Assembly: GCA_019914945.1 (NCBI GenBank)
Contig: CM034104.1
Span: 12,264,046 to 12,328,045, forward strand
Reading direction: 5' to 3'
DNA: 64,000 nucleotides
Source: Typha latifolia
Taxonomy: Eukaryota; Streptophyta; Magnoliopsida; Poales; Typhaceae
The notes beneath the pieces were generated by a model. The model worked only from the letters and a program-made list of their open reading frames with translations, had not been told where the DNA came from and did no database searches. The position numbers and the translations under genes were made by a program. Shown here piece by piece: positions 12,603-27,971 of this stretch (the stretch's first letter is position 1; every line of letters starts with the position of its first letter).

Positions 12603-15600
12603 ATGAATAGAGCTAGAACAATTGCATCGGCTCCAAAAGTGAAGCGTCGCGTTGGTAAGTATGAGCTTGGTCGCACGATTGGGGAAGGAACTTTTGCAAA
12701 GGTTCGTTTTGCAAAGAACACTGAAACTGGGGAACCTGTTGCTATCAAGATCCTTGACAAGGAGAAGGTTCTGAAGCACAAATTAGTTGAACAGGTCTTA
12801 TTCAGATTCTTGTATCATCACAAATCCCTGTTTCACTTTGTTTCTGTATCTTGTTTGTCATCTTATAAGTAGGTTTAGTGAAGTATAAATGATCAAGAAA
12901 ATCATGTAGCATCTTATCATGAAAACAGGAAAAGTAGCTTACTCCTGTCAAATGGCTGTACTTCATTCTGCACTTGTTTTCCCTATGAGTGAGACCCATT
13001 AGGAAGCTATTTGTTATTTCCTCTCATTTAAGTGTTCTTTGGCCAATTTTGCATGGCTGATATTAGATTAGCAGATATGCATCATGAAATATTTTCTTCT
13101 CTGGTATTTACTCACCAAAATAGCAATTACAGGCTATAAGTACTTATAAAAGGGCCCGACTGATTGCTCCCTGCGTCCTTCGTAAATTCCTTTAGCTATT
13201 GTTTGCCCGTGAGTAGACACATGCTGCACTCTGTTTTTCCATTCTATATAACTTTGATGAACCTAAATAGCTAAACATATAAGTGAGTTTTGAAAAATCT
13301 TCTTCTGATATTTCCTAATAATTCTTGTTAGAAGCCTTCTTACTTTATTCTAATTCAACTGCCACTTGAAGCAGCATAGTCAAATGTTTAGAACATTGCT
13401 AAAGGCAATGGCCAACACTATCCTTTTTGTCATGAAATAGTGAGGATTATAAGTCAGAGTTAGGAGTTGAGACCTCTTCTCTTAACCCTAAAGTATGTAT
13501 ACAAATTAAAGCTTCAATATTCAGGTAGGCCATCTTTGAAATACAAGCCATACATGTTAGATTATTCTATCTTCTTGTCCTTTTGTGCTATCTCCATATT
13601 TCAATTTCTCTGCAAAAAAAATCCATTTTCTTAAAAAATTTATATTACATAATAATAGAAGAATGAATTTATCTAATTTGAAAACTCATATGTGATTTCA
13701 TCCTCATTTAGTTTTACTTATAGTATGACACTACGTTTAGTTGGCTTTGCTCTAATTTTCATGAGTTTACCATAAAATTAGCTTTAGTAGAAAGTAGAAA
13801 CTCTTTCCAGTTATCTCTATTATTTGGAGATGCTTAACTGTATGTTTTTCTTTCTAATCTTGAGATAAGAAAGCTCTAAATTATGATGCAGATTAAGCGG
13901 GAAATTTCAATTATGAAGTTAATAAAGCATCCTAATGTTGTTCGCCTGCATGAGGTAGTTTCGAACCTTCTCTGTGATAAGTTTTGTTAGAATAGCTGTT
14001 ATACGGCAAAAAAAAGGCATTAATAATAACTACAGTACTGCAATGTTTTTGGCTGTGATTTGATTGCTCCTTTGTTGCCTGAACTTAAACTGTAATCAAC
14101 AAGTTAGGTATTTTAGTCTTTTATGTGCCAACCAGTGTTGTAGTCTTTTACTTGCCACCCAGCTGATTTTAGTAGGTTAACATCAGGGTGACAGTTGGTT
14201 AGACATGCTATTGTCTTTTGCATATAGATATATATGGTCTACAACCAACTCCAGAATAAGCTCAAAAATTCTGATAAGTGAGCCTTAATGTGCACATTAT
14301 CTAACTGATTTCATACTTCATAGTTTTATTAGTTTCCTGCTTAGCTTATGCCTTATCTGCTTATACATGCTGGAAACAACTGTCAAAACTGCCAACTTTC
14401 TTTTTAGTCCTTATCCTTGAACTTTCCTAGTTCTTTTTAAGAATTGTTTTATGATTAACTGATTTACTTTTTTTTACTAAAAAAATGGCCTTATATTACT
14501 CCAAATTCACCTGTTGGATTGGATTTGCCCTAGTTTTCCCCCTTGGGATTCATTTTTCTGGTTCTTGTCAGGTTTTATCCCTTTTCTTCTAAGATACACA
14601 TCTCTGTGGCGAATGGGGTACGGGACCATTTTCTGATAGGTGAAAGTACAAAATCTATATATTAATGTTTTGGTTTTGTCTAATCATGCTTATTCCTCTA
14701 TCATAATGCAACTTCTGGAACTATGTGCCATAGATCACATAAGATAAGAGAATTGCATTGGATATAAAATTAAACAGTTTTTAGAGCTGCCATATAGCAT
14801 CATCTTGATGAAACTAAAAAATGGAGATTGATGTAACTCGTCATTTCTATCATCCTTTGTGCCATGGCTTTGTAACTAATAAGTATCCATTTAGATTCCT
14901 GTTCATCAAAATTCCTCTTTCTTTTAGGTGATGGGGAGTAAATCGAAGATATTCATCGTTCTGGAATATGTTACAGGAGGAGAGCTCTTTGACATAATTG
15001 TAAGTTGTTGAAATGACAATTAACAATCTCTGTATAACTATTCTTCCATTGTTATTGCTGTGCTCATAAATGTCAGCATTATCTTAGGCTAATCATGGAC
15101 GCATGAGGGAGGATGAAGCCCGTAGATACTTTCAACAACTAATTAATGCTGTCGACTATTGTCACAGTAGGGGTGTTTATCACCGAGACTTAAAGGTGAA
15201 GTCAAACTTTATTTGTTTCTTTTACGTCAAATATGAGGAGATCTTATATTCTATTAACAGTATAGGTGAACGAAACATTTTAATTGTTTGGTGCATTCTT
15301 GCAGCCAGAAAATTTACTACTTGATGTGTATGGCACTCTCAAAGTTTCGGACTTCGGTTTAAGTGCTCTATCTCAACAAATAAAGGTAGGCCTTAGATTT
15401 ATTTCATTTTTCATATAGTTCTTCGATTGTTATGCATGTAAACAACGTTGAAATACTCTTTAACTGTATAGAAAGGATTAGTCTAAGATGCAAAAACGCA
15501 TTTGGTAAAACATCTTCAACTACGAGACAATGGAGACAGCTGCTGCTAAAATAAGCCTACCCTTTCCTATAGAGTTCTTATTATATAGATACTGTTGGGT

Positions 15601-17805
15601 CAGTAAAATCTAGATGCTGTAGTTCCTCACTTCTTGGAAGTAATTCTACATAGTACATAGTATATATTTCTTTAGTTGCTGGTTTTAAATCTATATCTTG
15701 ACTCAGAGATTTGAATTATTCACTCCAGGGTGATGGCTTGCTGCACACTACTTGTGGAACTCCAAATTATGTGGCTCCTGAGGTTGTGTTGGTTGTTAGA
15801 TGATAAATCATTACCATTTTCTTTGCCATTAATAAAGTTTGTAAACATATGTATTGTATTACTTTATCATTAGGTTCTTGAAGATGGAGGCTATGATGGT
15901 GCAACTGCGGACTTGTGGTCATGTGGGGTTATCCTATTTGTGCTGTTAGCAGGATACTTACCTTTTGAGGATGCCAATCTTATGGCCCTGTATAAAAAGG
16001 TAAGAACTGGACAACTCTTCCTATTCTTTTTGTTTCTTTGGCTCATCTTTGTTTTGCAACTCATCTTTGTTTTGCAACTTCATCTGCACTTGCAGATTTC
16101 AGCAGCTGAGTTCACCTGCCCACCTTGGTTATCCTTTGGTGCCATGAAATTGATAACAAGAATCTTGGATCCTAACCCAGCAACTGTAAGTATAATATTT
16201 TTACTATATAACTAGACCCTAGTAGATGATGTGTTGTTAGTTAATGGAATCGCATACAGATTTTTGGAGAACTAATCTTATATCTACTAAAAGTTGAGGA
16301 AATGATTTGAATGGCATCTCTCCTTTGATCTTATTGATGAATATAAGTTTGCTCTCCCACTCAGTTCGGAAGTTCCACAACAGGTTTAAAATTTTGGACT
16401 TTATATATATATGAAATGGAAATCCATGTTGACAATTAAATCATCTTCATGTAGTAACAGTTTCTTTTATTAGGTTATTATATTGATATGCAAATTCAAC
16501 TCTGCTTACATGACTTTCCATGATTGATCGCAGCGAATTACTATTCCTGAAATTCTGGAGGATGAATGGTTCAGAAAAGGATATAAAATTCCTGTTTTTG
16601 AAAAGAATTATGAAACAAATTTGGATGACATAGATGCTGCTTTCAGAGACCCAGAAGTGAGTAAAAGATGAACAAAATTGAGATTTCAACAAAATTTCTT
16701 TTCATTGTTTCAACTATGAGGTTGGTTAGTAGACATGCTTTAGTTTGAAATTGACCAACGGTATTGGTATTTTACTAGGATCACCATGCAAAAGAGAAGA
16801 CAGAAGATCAACCAGCAGCTATGAATGCATTTGAACTGATTTCACTTTCAAAAGGCCTGAATCTGGAAAACTTGTTTGACATAGAGAAGGTATGAACATA
16901 CACACCTTTCGTTAGCTGGTGATTTTAATGCCATCTATATGTCTGCTATGGTAAGCTAACCTTGGCTTATTTTCTGAAAGCTAACCTTGGCTTATTTTCT
17001 GAGTTCTCGTTTCTTCAGTAACTTATTCTTTTTGTGATTTTATCTCACCATTATTTATCTTAGTTTTGAAGATTAATTTTGTGAATGATAAATCACTGCA
17101 ATAGGCTAATTAGGATCTTAATTATTATCCAATCATTTTGTAATAGGAGTACAAAAGAGAAACGAGGTTTACATCCAAGTGTACTGCAAAGGAGATCATC
17201 AATAAGATTGAAGAAGCCTCAAAACCTCTTGGCTTTGATATTCACAAGAAAAGTTTCAAGGTGTGGTATCTTCAGATACATCTAGATAACCGTTAACTTT
17301 TCAGTTTCACATGGCCATGGTCATATATATTCTTAACTCATAACCTTTGCTATGTTAATTTTCTGCAATTTTCAGATGAGACTGGAAAATTTGAAAGCAG
17401 GAAGGAAAGGAAATCTAAATGTTTCTACTGAGGTAAGATAAACCATTCGAGTTCTAGAGTAACTAAGGAAATTTAATTATCTGTAATTTATTATTTTGTT
17501 CCTTCTGCAAATGTGCAGATATTTCAAATGGCTCCTTCCCTACATATGGTTGAACTCCGGAAAGCAAAAGGAGATACCCTGGAGTTCCAGAAGGTAATCT
17601 TTTCCTGAACCCTTTAATTTGTATAGTTCTCACTAAAATAGTGGTCTATCCTTTTTGCGTTGGCGTCCTCATCGTCTCTGTTATCTATTTCAAAGATTAA
17701 ATGAATCTCTTTTCTCCAATGCAGTTCTACAAAAATCTATCTACCCAGCTAAAGGATGTTGTTTGGAAATCTGAAGAGGACATGCAAGAGAATGTGCCCA
17801 ATTGA
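12603..17805 (+). CDS. CIPK3: CBL-interacting protein kinase, CIPK3-like (SnRK3)
   Basis: Ser/Thr kinase activated by calcium-loaded CBL sensors. Fourteen coding exons: 12603-12794, 13892-13954, 14928-14999, 15088-15195, 15305-15385, 15729-15782, 15874-15999, 16096-16185, 16534-16656, 16779-16889, 17147-17260, 17376-17432, 17519-17593, 17725-17805. All joins are phase 0, giving 448 residues. Visible: glycine loop GEGTFAKV, Lys49 in [12 protein letters not shown] at 141-143, DFG at 161-163, APE at 188-190, then the CBL-binding NAF motif (319-321, MNAFELIS). The C-terminal regulatory domain ends near [13 protein letters not shown]. The N-terminus ([16 protein letters not shown]) and the segment around NLENLF are closest to CIPK3 rather than CIPK9/23. 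The family's LFDKI reads LFDII here. A polyadenylation-like AATAAA sits at 18103. The start is the first true ATG. Confidence 0.95.
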
Positions 17806-18584
17806 TGCAGTGCCAAGATTCTGCATCCCATTTTCGCCATCAAATGTCCCTCTAAATAGTCTCTTACCTTTTCTAGTAGTAGGTCAACAGTATGTAGCCC
17901 TCTCAATGTTGAGCTGGGTGCGTTCGCCTTCTTATCATTTGTTTATTTGTTGGACCTCTTTTTCCTACTGTATATATTAGATGAAGCATCTACTCTTTTT
18001 CTTTCTTTTTTCCACCTTTTTTGCTTTTTCCCAGTGTTCTGGTGAGCATTGGCTGAGGCATTTGTGTTGTACATGTTTTCCGGGTTGTGTTACATTTTTG
18101 GAAATAAAATTCCCAAGTTGTGAACTGTGGCTGTCTGATGTTGTATTTTTATAGTTAGGCACCAATATCTTGCAAAAATTGTTATCAGATTTAGCCACCC
18201 AAGCTCACAGGATGGGCTTTAATCTTCGCATTTGCAACAACTTGTATTCTGTGATTTCTTGCAGTAAATGTGAATTATACCTAATGTACATTAATACCGA
18301 CATTGCAAGGATGGAGCTAGAATTGAAATGCAAAACAAACCTTTTTAGGATGGCTTTATAAGAATGGTTCATATATATTTTTATCAGTTCTCTTGTTTCT
18401 TTTTTGTCGAAATGAATCTTCAAGGAACTGACAGGTTGACAGTTTATTTACTCATAATTGAATTTAGATAATGGGTTGCAATGCAACTCCAAGATGCATG
18501 ATACAACTTAAGTTGACAAAAAACTATTCTTCACCAGTAGCTTCTTTATGTTTTCTTAGCTTCTAATTCCATCCCTTGCAACAC
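17806..18584. other. Convergent 3' ends of CIPK3-like and FSH genes
   Basis: The stop codons of the two genes are about 780 bases apart and face each other. AATAAA at 18103-18108 is a plausible poly(A) signal for the CIPK3-like transcript. No other gene is seen, so the two 3' UTRs could come close or overlap. Confidence 0.5.
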
Positions 18585-20273
18585 TTATGCACTAGCAGCT
18601 ATTCCTGACTTGGCATTGCTCTCTTCAGCCTCCAACTTCTCCAAACTGCAAGCCTGATAAGTGGTTGTACTTTCCACAATGCTCTTAGTCCATGCAGACA
18701 TCTTCTTCACTGCTGCTTCATCTGTAAGTTTTAATGTCTCATTACTGAAGTTACTGAATGAAGATAAATAACAAGAAACTAATGGGAGATACTAAAGATG
18801 ATTGCAGTTTAGATTCAAAGATGCCGACCTAGTCTGGGGACAGTGTGGCCCTGGGGGTGCCTTAGAATCAAAGGTGAATCAAAGGCAGTAGCTAAGTCCT
18901 CAGAAGGCACTTTGAGCCAGTCTTTCTCTCCAATTAGATGCACAGATTTCACCTTGATGGGGTCTTTGTAGGCAACATCACAGATCCTTGGGTCTCTAAA
19001 CTTGCTGCCAGAGATTGAGATGTAGAGTTTTATTGGAGGGTGGTCAGTCAATACCTTGCCCTGTGCTTGATAGCCTATCAGAAGTGCAGCCAGTGTTGAT
19101 CCCTGAAACAAAGCGAAAAATTTGTGAGTCATGCTTAAATTCATGATATATGATTACTAAATTTTCCAATTATGTCAAAAATGTTCTATTATCATGCTTC
19201 ATTTACAGTTTAGAAAGAATAATATGCAAACAATTTGCTTCCTTTTACTGGAAAATCTATTTCCTTGAGTCGAACTTATGCTACTAGGGCACATAGAGTA
19301 AATCCTCAACTGCGACGCCTAGTAATTTCTTAAAATTAAATAGGCTGTTGTTTCTAAAATGATCTATTATATAACAAATAACACTGATCAATTAACAAAG
19401 AAAAATAAATTCTGATGTAATGCATAATATGTACCTGTGAGAAACCAAGCAATCCATGGAAAGGGCCATTCTTTGTCATATAATCACACAAGTAGGAAAT
19501 GCATTCCTCCAAGTTTGTGTATTCTGTGAAGTCCTGTTAGGCATACCAAAAGAACACAGGTAGTTAAGCAATCAATCTCAAAGGTTAAAGTAAAACAGAA
19601 ATGCTGCACCAAAAGTTTTACTGAGATATAATAATAGTTCGTCGATTTATAGCTGAACCATTTAGGATTCAAATCGGATAAATAGAACCTACTGATATAG
19701 TTACAGTTTTTGACATGCAAAATATCTAGTTTATGCAATCTATAGATAAATATATGTAAATCTACACTAGTTCATTGTTCATATATTATATATGTTAGTA
19801 GCAAATCAACAGAATTTGATAAAGAAAGAATAAGAGTCACTAAAATTGAGTTAAAACTCTAAAAACTCTGAGACTCCTAGGCCTAAATAGTTTGTAAGCA
19901 GTGAAAGGAAAGATAATTTGCAGCTAAGAGAATTCTTCTATATCTGAAAGCAAATTGGGAATATATCCACCTTATCGAATTGGAACCACTCAAAGTATGG
20001 TGGTGGAAATATGCCCTCTATGTCTGATTTCCCTCCTGCAGGAAAAATTCCATCTAAGAAGTCCTGCAGGCCAAACAAATAATAAGAATTTAAAATAAAC
20101 GTAGCATATATACATACATACATTAGTGAGAGAGAGAGAGAGAGAACGAAGAAAACCATGGTGAAGTCTTGGAAAATTGAGGGATCCCATTTGCTAATTT
20201 GCTTCTTCAAGAAGCTCCCACTAGTTCTAAACCCATGAAGGCATAAGATCTTCATCTTCTTCTCCTGCTCCAT
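18585..20273 (-). CDS. FSH-type serine hydrolase (esterase, OVCA2-like)
   Basis: Alpha/beta hydrolase of the FSH1 family; the substrate in plants is not firmly known. Five exons read from high to low coordinate: 20273-20157, 20063-19971, 19533-19435, 19102-18829, 18721-18585, giving 239 residues. The start is the ATG that opens MEQEKKMKILCLHGF; the upstream in-frame ATG at 20366 would add an unfamiliar extension. Visible motifs: CLHGFRTSG, EGIFPPPYFEWFQFDK, the nucleophile elbow GFSQG (Ser102, split by an intron after SQ), probable acid Asp164 in GEKDWLK, and His189 in HPQGHTVPRL. All three catalytic residues are present, so it is probably active. It is a head-to-head-free neighbour, convergent with the CIPK3-like gene. 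Cytosolic by absence of a signal. Confidence 0.92.
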
Positions 20274-21416
20274 TCTCTCTCTCTCTATATATATATATCT
20301 CTCTAGGTTTTGAAGGAAAAGGCCACAACGGTAAGGATTAAACGAGGCAGATGCATATAAAGGCATCCAACCCAGCGGTAGTTGCAGTAATCAAAGAAAT
20401 TATGCAGAAAAAAACGTAGAATTTTTTAATTCCAAGTTAGTTGCTACCTACCATTCCAAGTGCAGTGTCGTGAGCCTTTATTGTTCTTAGTTTGACGGGT
20501 AAATTTAAATTCAATATAACACGCACTGTTATCCAAGCTTGGTCAGCATCACTCCATTTCTTAGTTGGGAAAAAAAAAAAGACCACACAACAATTGCTCC
20601 AGATGAAGGTGAGAAATATCGTCAGTATGTCACTTACTGCTTAGAATATGTGGTCTCCTACTCTACTTCTTGAAAGAAATAAATGTAAATTGATTGAAGA
20701 AGATGGAGACATGGAAACAACTAACCCAATAAAGAATTCAATAATCTTGTTTGAATTAGAAAAGAATACCGGAAATATACAGCAAGCATCATGAAGAACG
20801 GAAGGACCACAAATATGTTAGGCTGGCTCGTTGACGCCTCCAGACTTATGAATCACCAGACTAATTGACTCGATGAGTAAACTGCTTCAATCATTTCAAT
20901 ACATTCCTTCAATAGTAATTATTTAGTATCATTCAAGTTCCACAACCAAAGACTAGAAAGAGCTCAGAGATATTAGATTCAAAGCTTTCTCACCATGGCA
21001 ATCACCAGGATACTACTGAGTCGTTTGAACTTGTCAAGAATAGTGCCAAGCACAACTAAACACAAATTATGACAGTTTCACAGTTGAGTAACCAAGAAGA
21101 TAACAGCACAAAGACAGAGAAATACCAAGAAGCCATCCATGACAAGGCGTTCATTGATCAAATGTGAGACAGAAGAGGAAGAAGGTAAGTACTTACTACA
21201 AATAGATCCAATAAAAAACTCAGCAGTCCCAAAAGAAAACAAGCACAACGAATTCACAGATAAGACATACAATAAAAGGAAAAGAGAAGTTCGCCGTTCT
21301 CTTGTTTCACAACTACATCTATCCAACAAAGTGAAAAACTAGAGCAGATAAGGGAATGGAGTTGCTCTTTTACTAATCTGCAATGAAGTTTCCTCATCCT
21401 TAAAATACATTGAGGC
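20274..21416. other. Spacer between FSH gene and calmodulin
   Basis: Begins with the FSH leader, which reads GA then TA repeats on the transcript strand, followed by its promoter. The right part should hold the short calmodulin 3' UTR. The open frames near 21078-21342 look like chance. I see no gene in it. Confidence 0.5.
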
Positions 21417-23893
<2,477 letters not shown>

Positions 23894-26305
23894 GGCTCCT
23901 CGGAGACCGTGCACGCAGAGAGAAGGAAGAACAGACGAGGATAGGAGAGAAGAGAAGAGAAGAGAAGAGCCTTCGCTTCGCGTTCAGAAATTCCAGAGCC
24001 GATTTATATTGGCGATGAACGCCTTTCCGTTTCACTCGCCGTCCGTTCCTCTATAACGACCGTTACCGTTATCTTCTCGCACATTTCCTAAACTACCCTT
24101 GATGAGGAAAAAGAGAATGACGAGTTTATTCATTGGTACAGCTAACCTCGTCTGCCGCTTGCCCGGCCCTCCTCCCCTCCGCCTTATCGGCGTCTTCGTT
24201 AGCCGATCTCGAATACCCGACAACGAATAACGTACGGGTTCGGATAAAATAACGCACTATTCATGGACTATTCGTGAGATTCGTGGAGTATTATTTACCC
24301 GTTAGATGGCTATCCAACGGGTGTGATCTGCCCTGCGAGGGCCAACGGTGCGACAGCTGACGTCCAATTATTAGGAGCTGGGCCTTTCAATGCTGGGTTG
24401 GCCAGTTGCACTTACGTGGGTTACCACATGGCATACGAGGGCATTTTCGTCTTAGGAAAAAGGCATGGCAAATCGGTAACTTTCGGCGCTTCTCCTGTCT
24501 GTCGACCTTTTAAATATTCTCGTCGTTTTTTAGTGGGTTGGTGTGATGACGGTTTTGCCCTCGACGCGGTTTGAACGCGGAGAGGGTTCGTAATGGTAAA
24601 AGGACAGGAAGGGGAGAGTCGGCACGTTTCGTCCATCGTTTTATCTAGTAAATTTTGTATATAACACCATGGTTTATAATATATCCGCGGTTTATATTAA
24701 TTAAATTATATAATTATTAAATAGATGAGAAAGTCAACGTTAGATTTGAACTAAGACTGCCAAAATATTATATTAAGTAGAGATATATTATTTTTAAAAT
24801 AACTAAAATTTTTTTTTTATTTTTAGAATAACCAAGATGCCTTTAGTATGATTTGATTGAGGATATTTTTATAAATTACTTAGTATAGTCAACTCAAAGA
24901 TTTGATTACGTTTAACTAAATCATCTAACGTAAGATATATTTTGCAAATATATACTAAATTATAAGGTTTAATTTATAAATAATAAAAATTTAAGGTATA
25001 AATTATAATTTTATTAAAAGACAGTACGTTACATGCAAGATCTACTGCGTTTATGCTCAATTACCAAATTAACCTCATATTATGACTAGATTGCGTGCAG
25101 CTTGTATAGTTGTATCTAGCCATCAATGATTTTTTTAATCTTATAAATTATGAACTCATAGGCTTATTGTAGGTTACATTAAATAGGTCACTCTTCCAAA
25201 TATAAATTGAACACCTGCGTCAACTTTGAGTTGAAGGGAAATAGATTATGAAAAGCTCAATCATTCGCATCGTGTAAAATCCATAAAATATCAACTCTAA
25301 TGTCCCGAGAGAATTAAACTCATAATCTTTTAGCCTCCATCAATTAGTTTTTTTAGAATTAATTATATTTATATCTTCTAAATTATTATTATTTTTTGCA
25401 TACGGTCCTCTCAAATATTTTTATAAAACATATAAATTTTGACCTATTAAAAATATATCAAACACCTCTTTCGCTAGATTTATATTTTTATCCATTCATA
25501 AGTTGTCTCGTTGAAGTGATACGAGCTACCGATATATTTAACCTATGTTTTAAAAGAAAATAGAAAAAAAATTTAATTTATCAAACAATTCTTAGTATTT
25601 TTAGTTTTCCGTGTACAATGATAATTCATAAGGGCTAAATATAACTAAATTTTTTTATGGGTTGTTTTATGTATAGGTAATGCACTAATTACCTATGAAT
25701 TATAGACCCAACCATAAAGTGAATCACGATGGCGAATTAAACTAATCTGCATTTGATACATTCTGATGTGATCCCACGCTGCCCGATTTAATCTATACCA
25801 GCCAGATCCCAATCAAGCAATGTGATCTGATATCTAATGTTCAATCTTCTTGTCTTCTCACCATATGATTTGGATCTTCCTTTAACAGATCATTTACAAG
25901 AAACCCAAATAATGATCATTCATTTAACAATAACGAAACAAATCTAGTTTTAATAAAAATGGTTTGGAACTTTGGATAGTGCTGCAAAGTGAAAGAATGA
26001 ATGAGTGATTCCGCAAAATTAAAATTAAAAGTTAGGGATGTTGTCACCGTCGATGCTTGACCATATAGTCAAATGCTCGGTTCTCAATCAATAGTAAATT
26101 CCCAAGCTCCTGAGCCTGGTCCAAAGTTTATCGGGCCTCCACTGTTAGGCCCATCACTCCTGTAGCATTTCGAACAGGAAAAGTCCACTTGTAGGGAAAA
26201 AAATTTCTTTTAGACTTTCGTTACTGTCACAGAAAATGTCAACATATCATCAGCTGTTAAATTATTAGAAAAACTTAGATGTAATATCCATAATATGTAA
26301 CATTA
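23894..26305. other. Calmodulin promoter and AT-rich spacer
   Basis: 24.0-24.65 kb is GC-moderate and holds the calmodulin promoter. It includes an ACGTGG word near 24413. From 24.65 to 26.3 kb the DNA is AT-rich with no gene. The open frame at 24323-24574 resembles nothing I know. Confidence 0.5.
24001..24010 (-). promoter_or_regulatory. TATA-like box of the calmodulin gene
   Basis: Minus strand reads AATATAAATC, about 110 bases upstream of the calmodulin ATG. Start of transcription near 23970 would give a GA-rich leader of about 80 bases. Position is sensible; usage is inferred. Confidence 0.5.
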
Positions 26306-27901
26306 TTAGAAAAGCAACATCTTCCTACAAGTCTTCAGAGCAAGCGGTACCCCAGGGCTGCATGCGAAGAGCTCGACGATCACCTCTCCGACCAAATCCC
26401 GGAATATATCGCACTCCAAGCCCACCGCAATCCGCCCCACCTCCCACTTCTCCTCCCACTCCCCGTCCTCCCACACTTCTTCCACGCTCTCCGCCATCGC
26501 CTCGCTCCTCCTCCGCGGCGCCCACCTCTTCCTCTTCTCCGCCGCGCCAGATTCTTCCAGATCTTTGTTCCTCGGCAGCCCTTCGATCTCCATCAGAGGG
26601 TGGAGCCTGCTCTTCTCCATGGCGATTTCGCTCGTCTTTCTGCAATGCTCATGACCTGCGCCGTGGATGAATTATACGTGGTGTCAGTATTGGATCACCC
26701 ATGCAGCCAGCGCACAGCTTCATCGACGAATGGAAACCTGGCACGTTAACGTGTGCCCGGTTCTCTCATTCGTTTGATTTAGCTGTTAGCTGTTTCGCTA
26801 AAGAATGGAGGCCGACCTAAGAAGAAGACGCCCACGCGAGATGGCTTCACGATCCTCTCATTACTAACGGTCTCGGACGACGCCGACATGGTTCGTTTGT
26901 CTGCATCAAAAGTCGTGCTCAATTCTTTTTCGAACCTTCGTAGATATTGCTAAAAGAAGAGTGGGGAGGGGGGATGATTGACAAATACGCCAAAACGAAG
27001 AGGTTATTGGTGATATAGGAATAAATATAATGGTGAAAAAAAAATTTAATAAAAAAAGGAGGAAAATTGTTATTTTCTTTCCCGAGAAGGATATGGAAGT
27101 AGTTACCACTCTCCGATCTTTTTGATCGAAATCGAGGCGAGGAAATGGCGTCGAGCACCGAGTTGGGACTCGGCTGCTCGGCGTTGTTCACCTCAGACTT
27201 CAAATCGGGACCGTCCGATTCGAACCTCCCCTTGCTCGCCTCGTCCGATCTAAGGGCGTCCGACGCCTTGACGCGGATCTCAGCTAGTCGGACGGCCTCG
27301 ATGATCCGCCGCAGCGTCTTGAGATCCTCGTCGCACTTCTCCAGCGCTCCGAGCAGCTTCCGCCTCTTCTCCGCCGCCGACTCCAGCGGATCTGGCGGCG
27401 GCGCTGCCTCCTCCAGGCCCATCAGCCTGGCCACGATCGCGGGCGCGGGTCGGGGGCTGTCCGGCGATATGCCGGCGGTCGATCGCCTGATCTCCTGGGG
27501 GATCGTCGGGCTCCGCGGCGTTTCGCACGTGCGAGCTCCAGAGACGGCGAGGTACCCATCCCTCTTCTTTACTTCGTTGTCTTCTTCCGATAGGGATCGC
27601 TTCGCCGGCGAAGGTTTCTGTTTTGATGGAGAGATAACAGCCGTCCTCACCCTCTTCGGAGCTGGAAGTAAACAAACGTTAGCCGTGAAATGAAAAGCCG
27701 TTAGAGAGCGAGAAAGAGAGAGAGAGAGAGGGAGTTACCGGAGGTGAGTCGTTTGCGAGAGTGGTTGTGGTGGCGCGAGAGGAACTGGAAGATGCCGGAC
27801 ATGCATCCGATGCTCCGCTTGTGACCCCCGTGGCCGTGGCCGTGGCCGGATCCGGATTCAAGGCGGGATGACGGTGTCTGCATCGTTTCCCCGTTTCTCA
27901 T
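26306..27901 (-). CDS. TRM/LONGIFOLIA-related protein (DUF3741-associated motif and DUF4378)
   Basis: Member of the TON1-recruiting-motif superfamily, proteins linked to cortical microtubules and cell shape. Exons 27901-27739, 27661-27107, 26900-26817 and 26655-26306 give a compact 383 residues; many relatives are far longer. In order: a His/Gly-rich start, the IGCMSGIFQFL motif seen near the N-terminus of LONGIFOLIA-type proteins, a basic Ser/Pro-rich stretch, VARLMGLE (DUF3741-associated), a helical KRRKLLGALEKC region, SPNSVLDAISSP, and a DUF4378-like C-terminus ending around DIFRDLVGEVIVELF. Exons 1 and 2 are secure. The join of exons 3 and 4 rests on phase and weak donors and is less sure. 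The coding DNA is GC-rich, unlike the flanks. The GA tract in the leader reads GAGA on the transcript strand. Confidence 0.8.
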
Positions 27902-27926
27902 CTCGTTTCCCCTTTCCCTTCTCTTC

Positions 27927-27932
<6 letters not shown>

Positions 27933-27968
<36 letters not shown>
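27933..27968. repeat. (CT)n microsatellite in TRM-type gene leader
   Basis: About 18 CT units, 32 bases upstream of the ATG at 27901. It reads as GA on the transcript strand, so it probably lies in the 5' UTR. Confidence 0.9.

Positions 27969-27971
<3 letters not shown>

Noticed and set aside
26362..26670. Pro/Ser/Arg-rich + strand frame
   Set aside because: Antisense shadow of the DUF4378-coding exon.
27145..27693. 182-codon + strand frame opposite the TRM-type exon 2
   Set aside because: Ser/Arg/Ala-rich shadow of a GC-rich exon; the minus strand carries VARLMGLE and closing splice phases.
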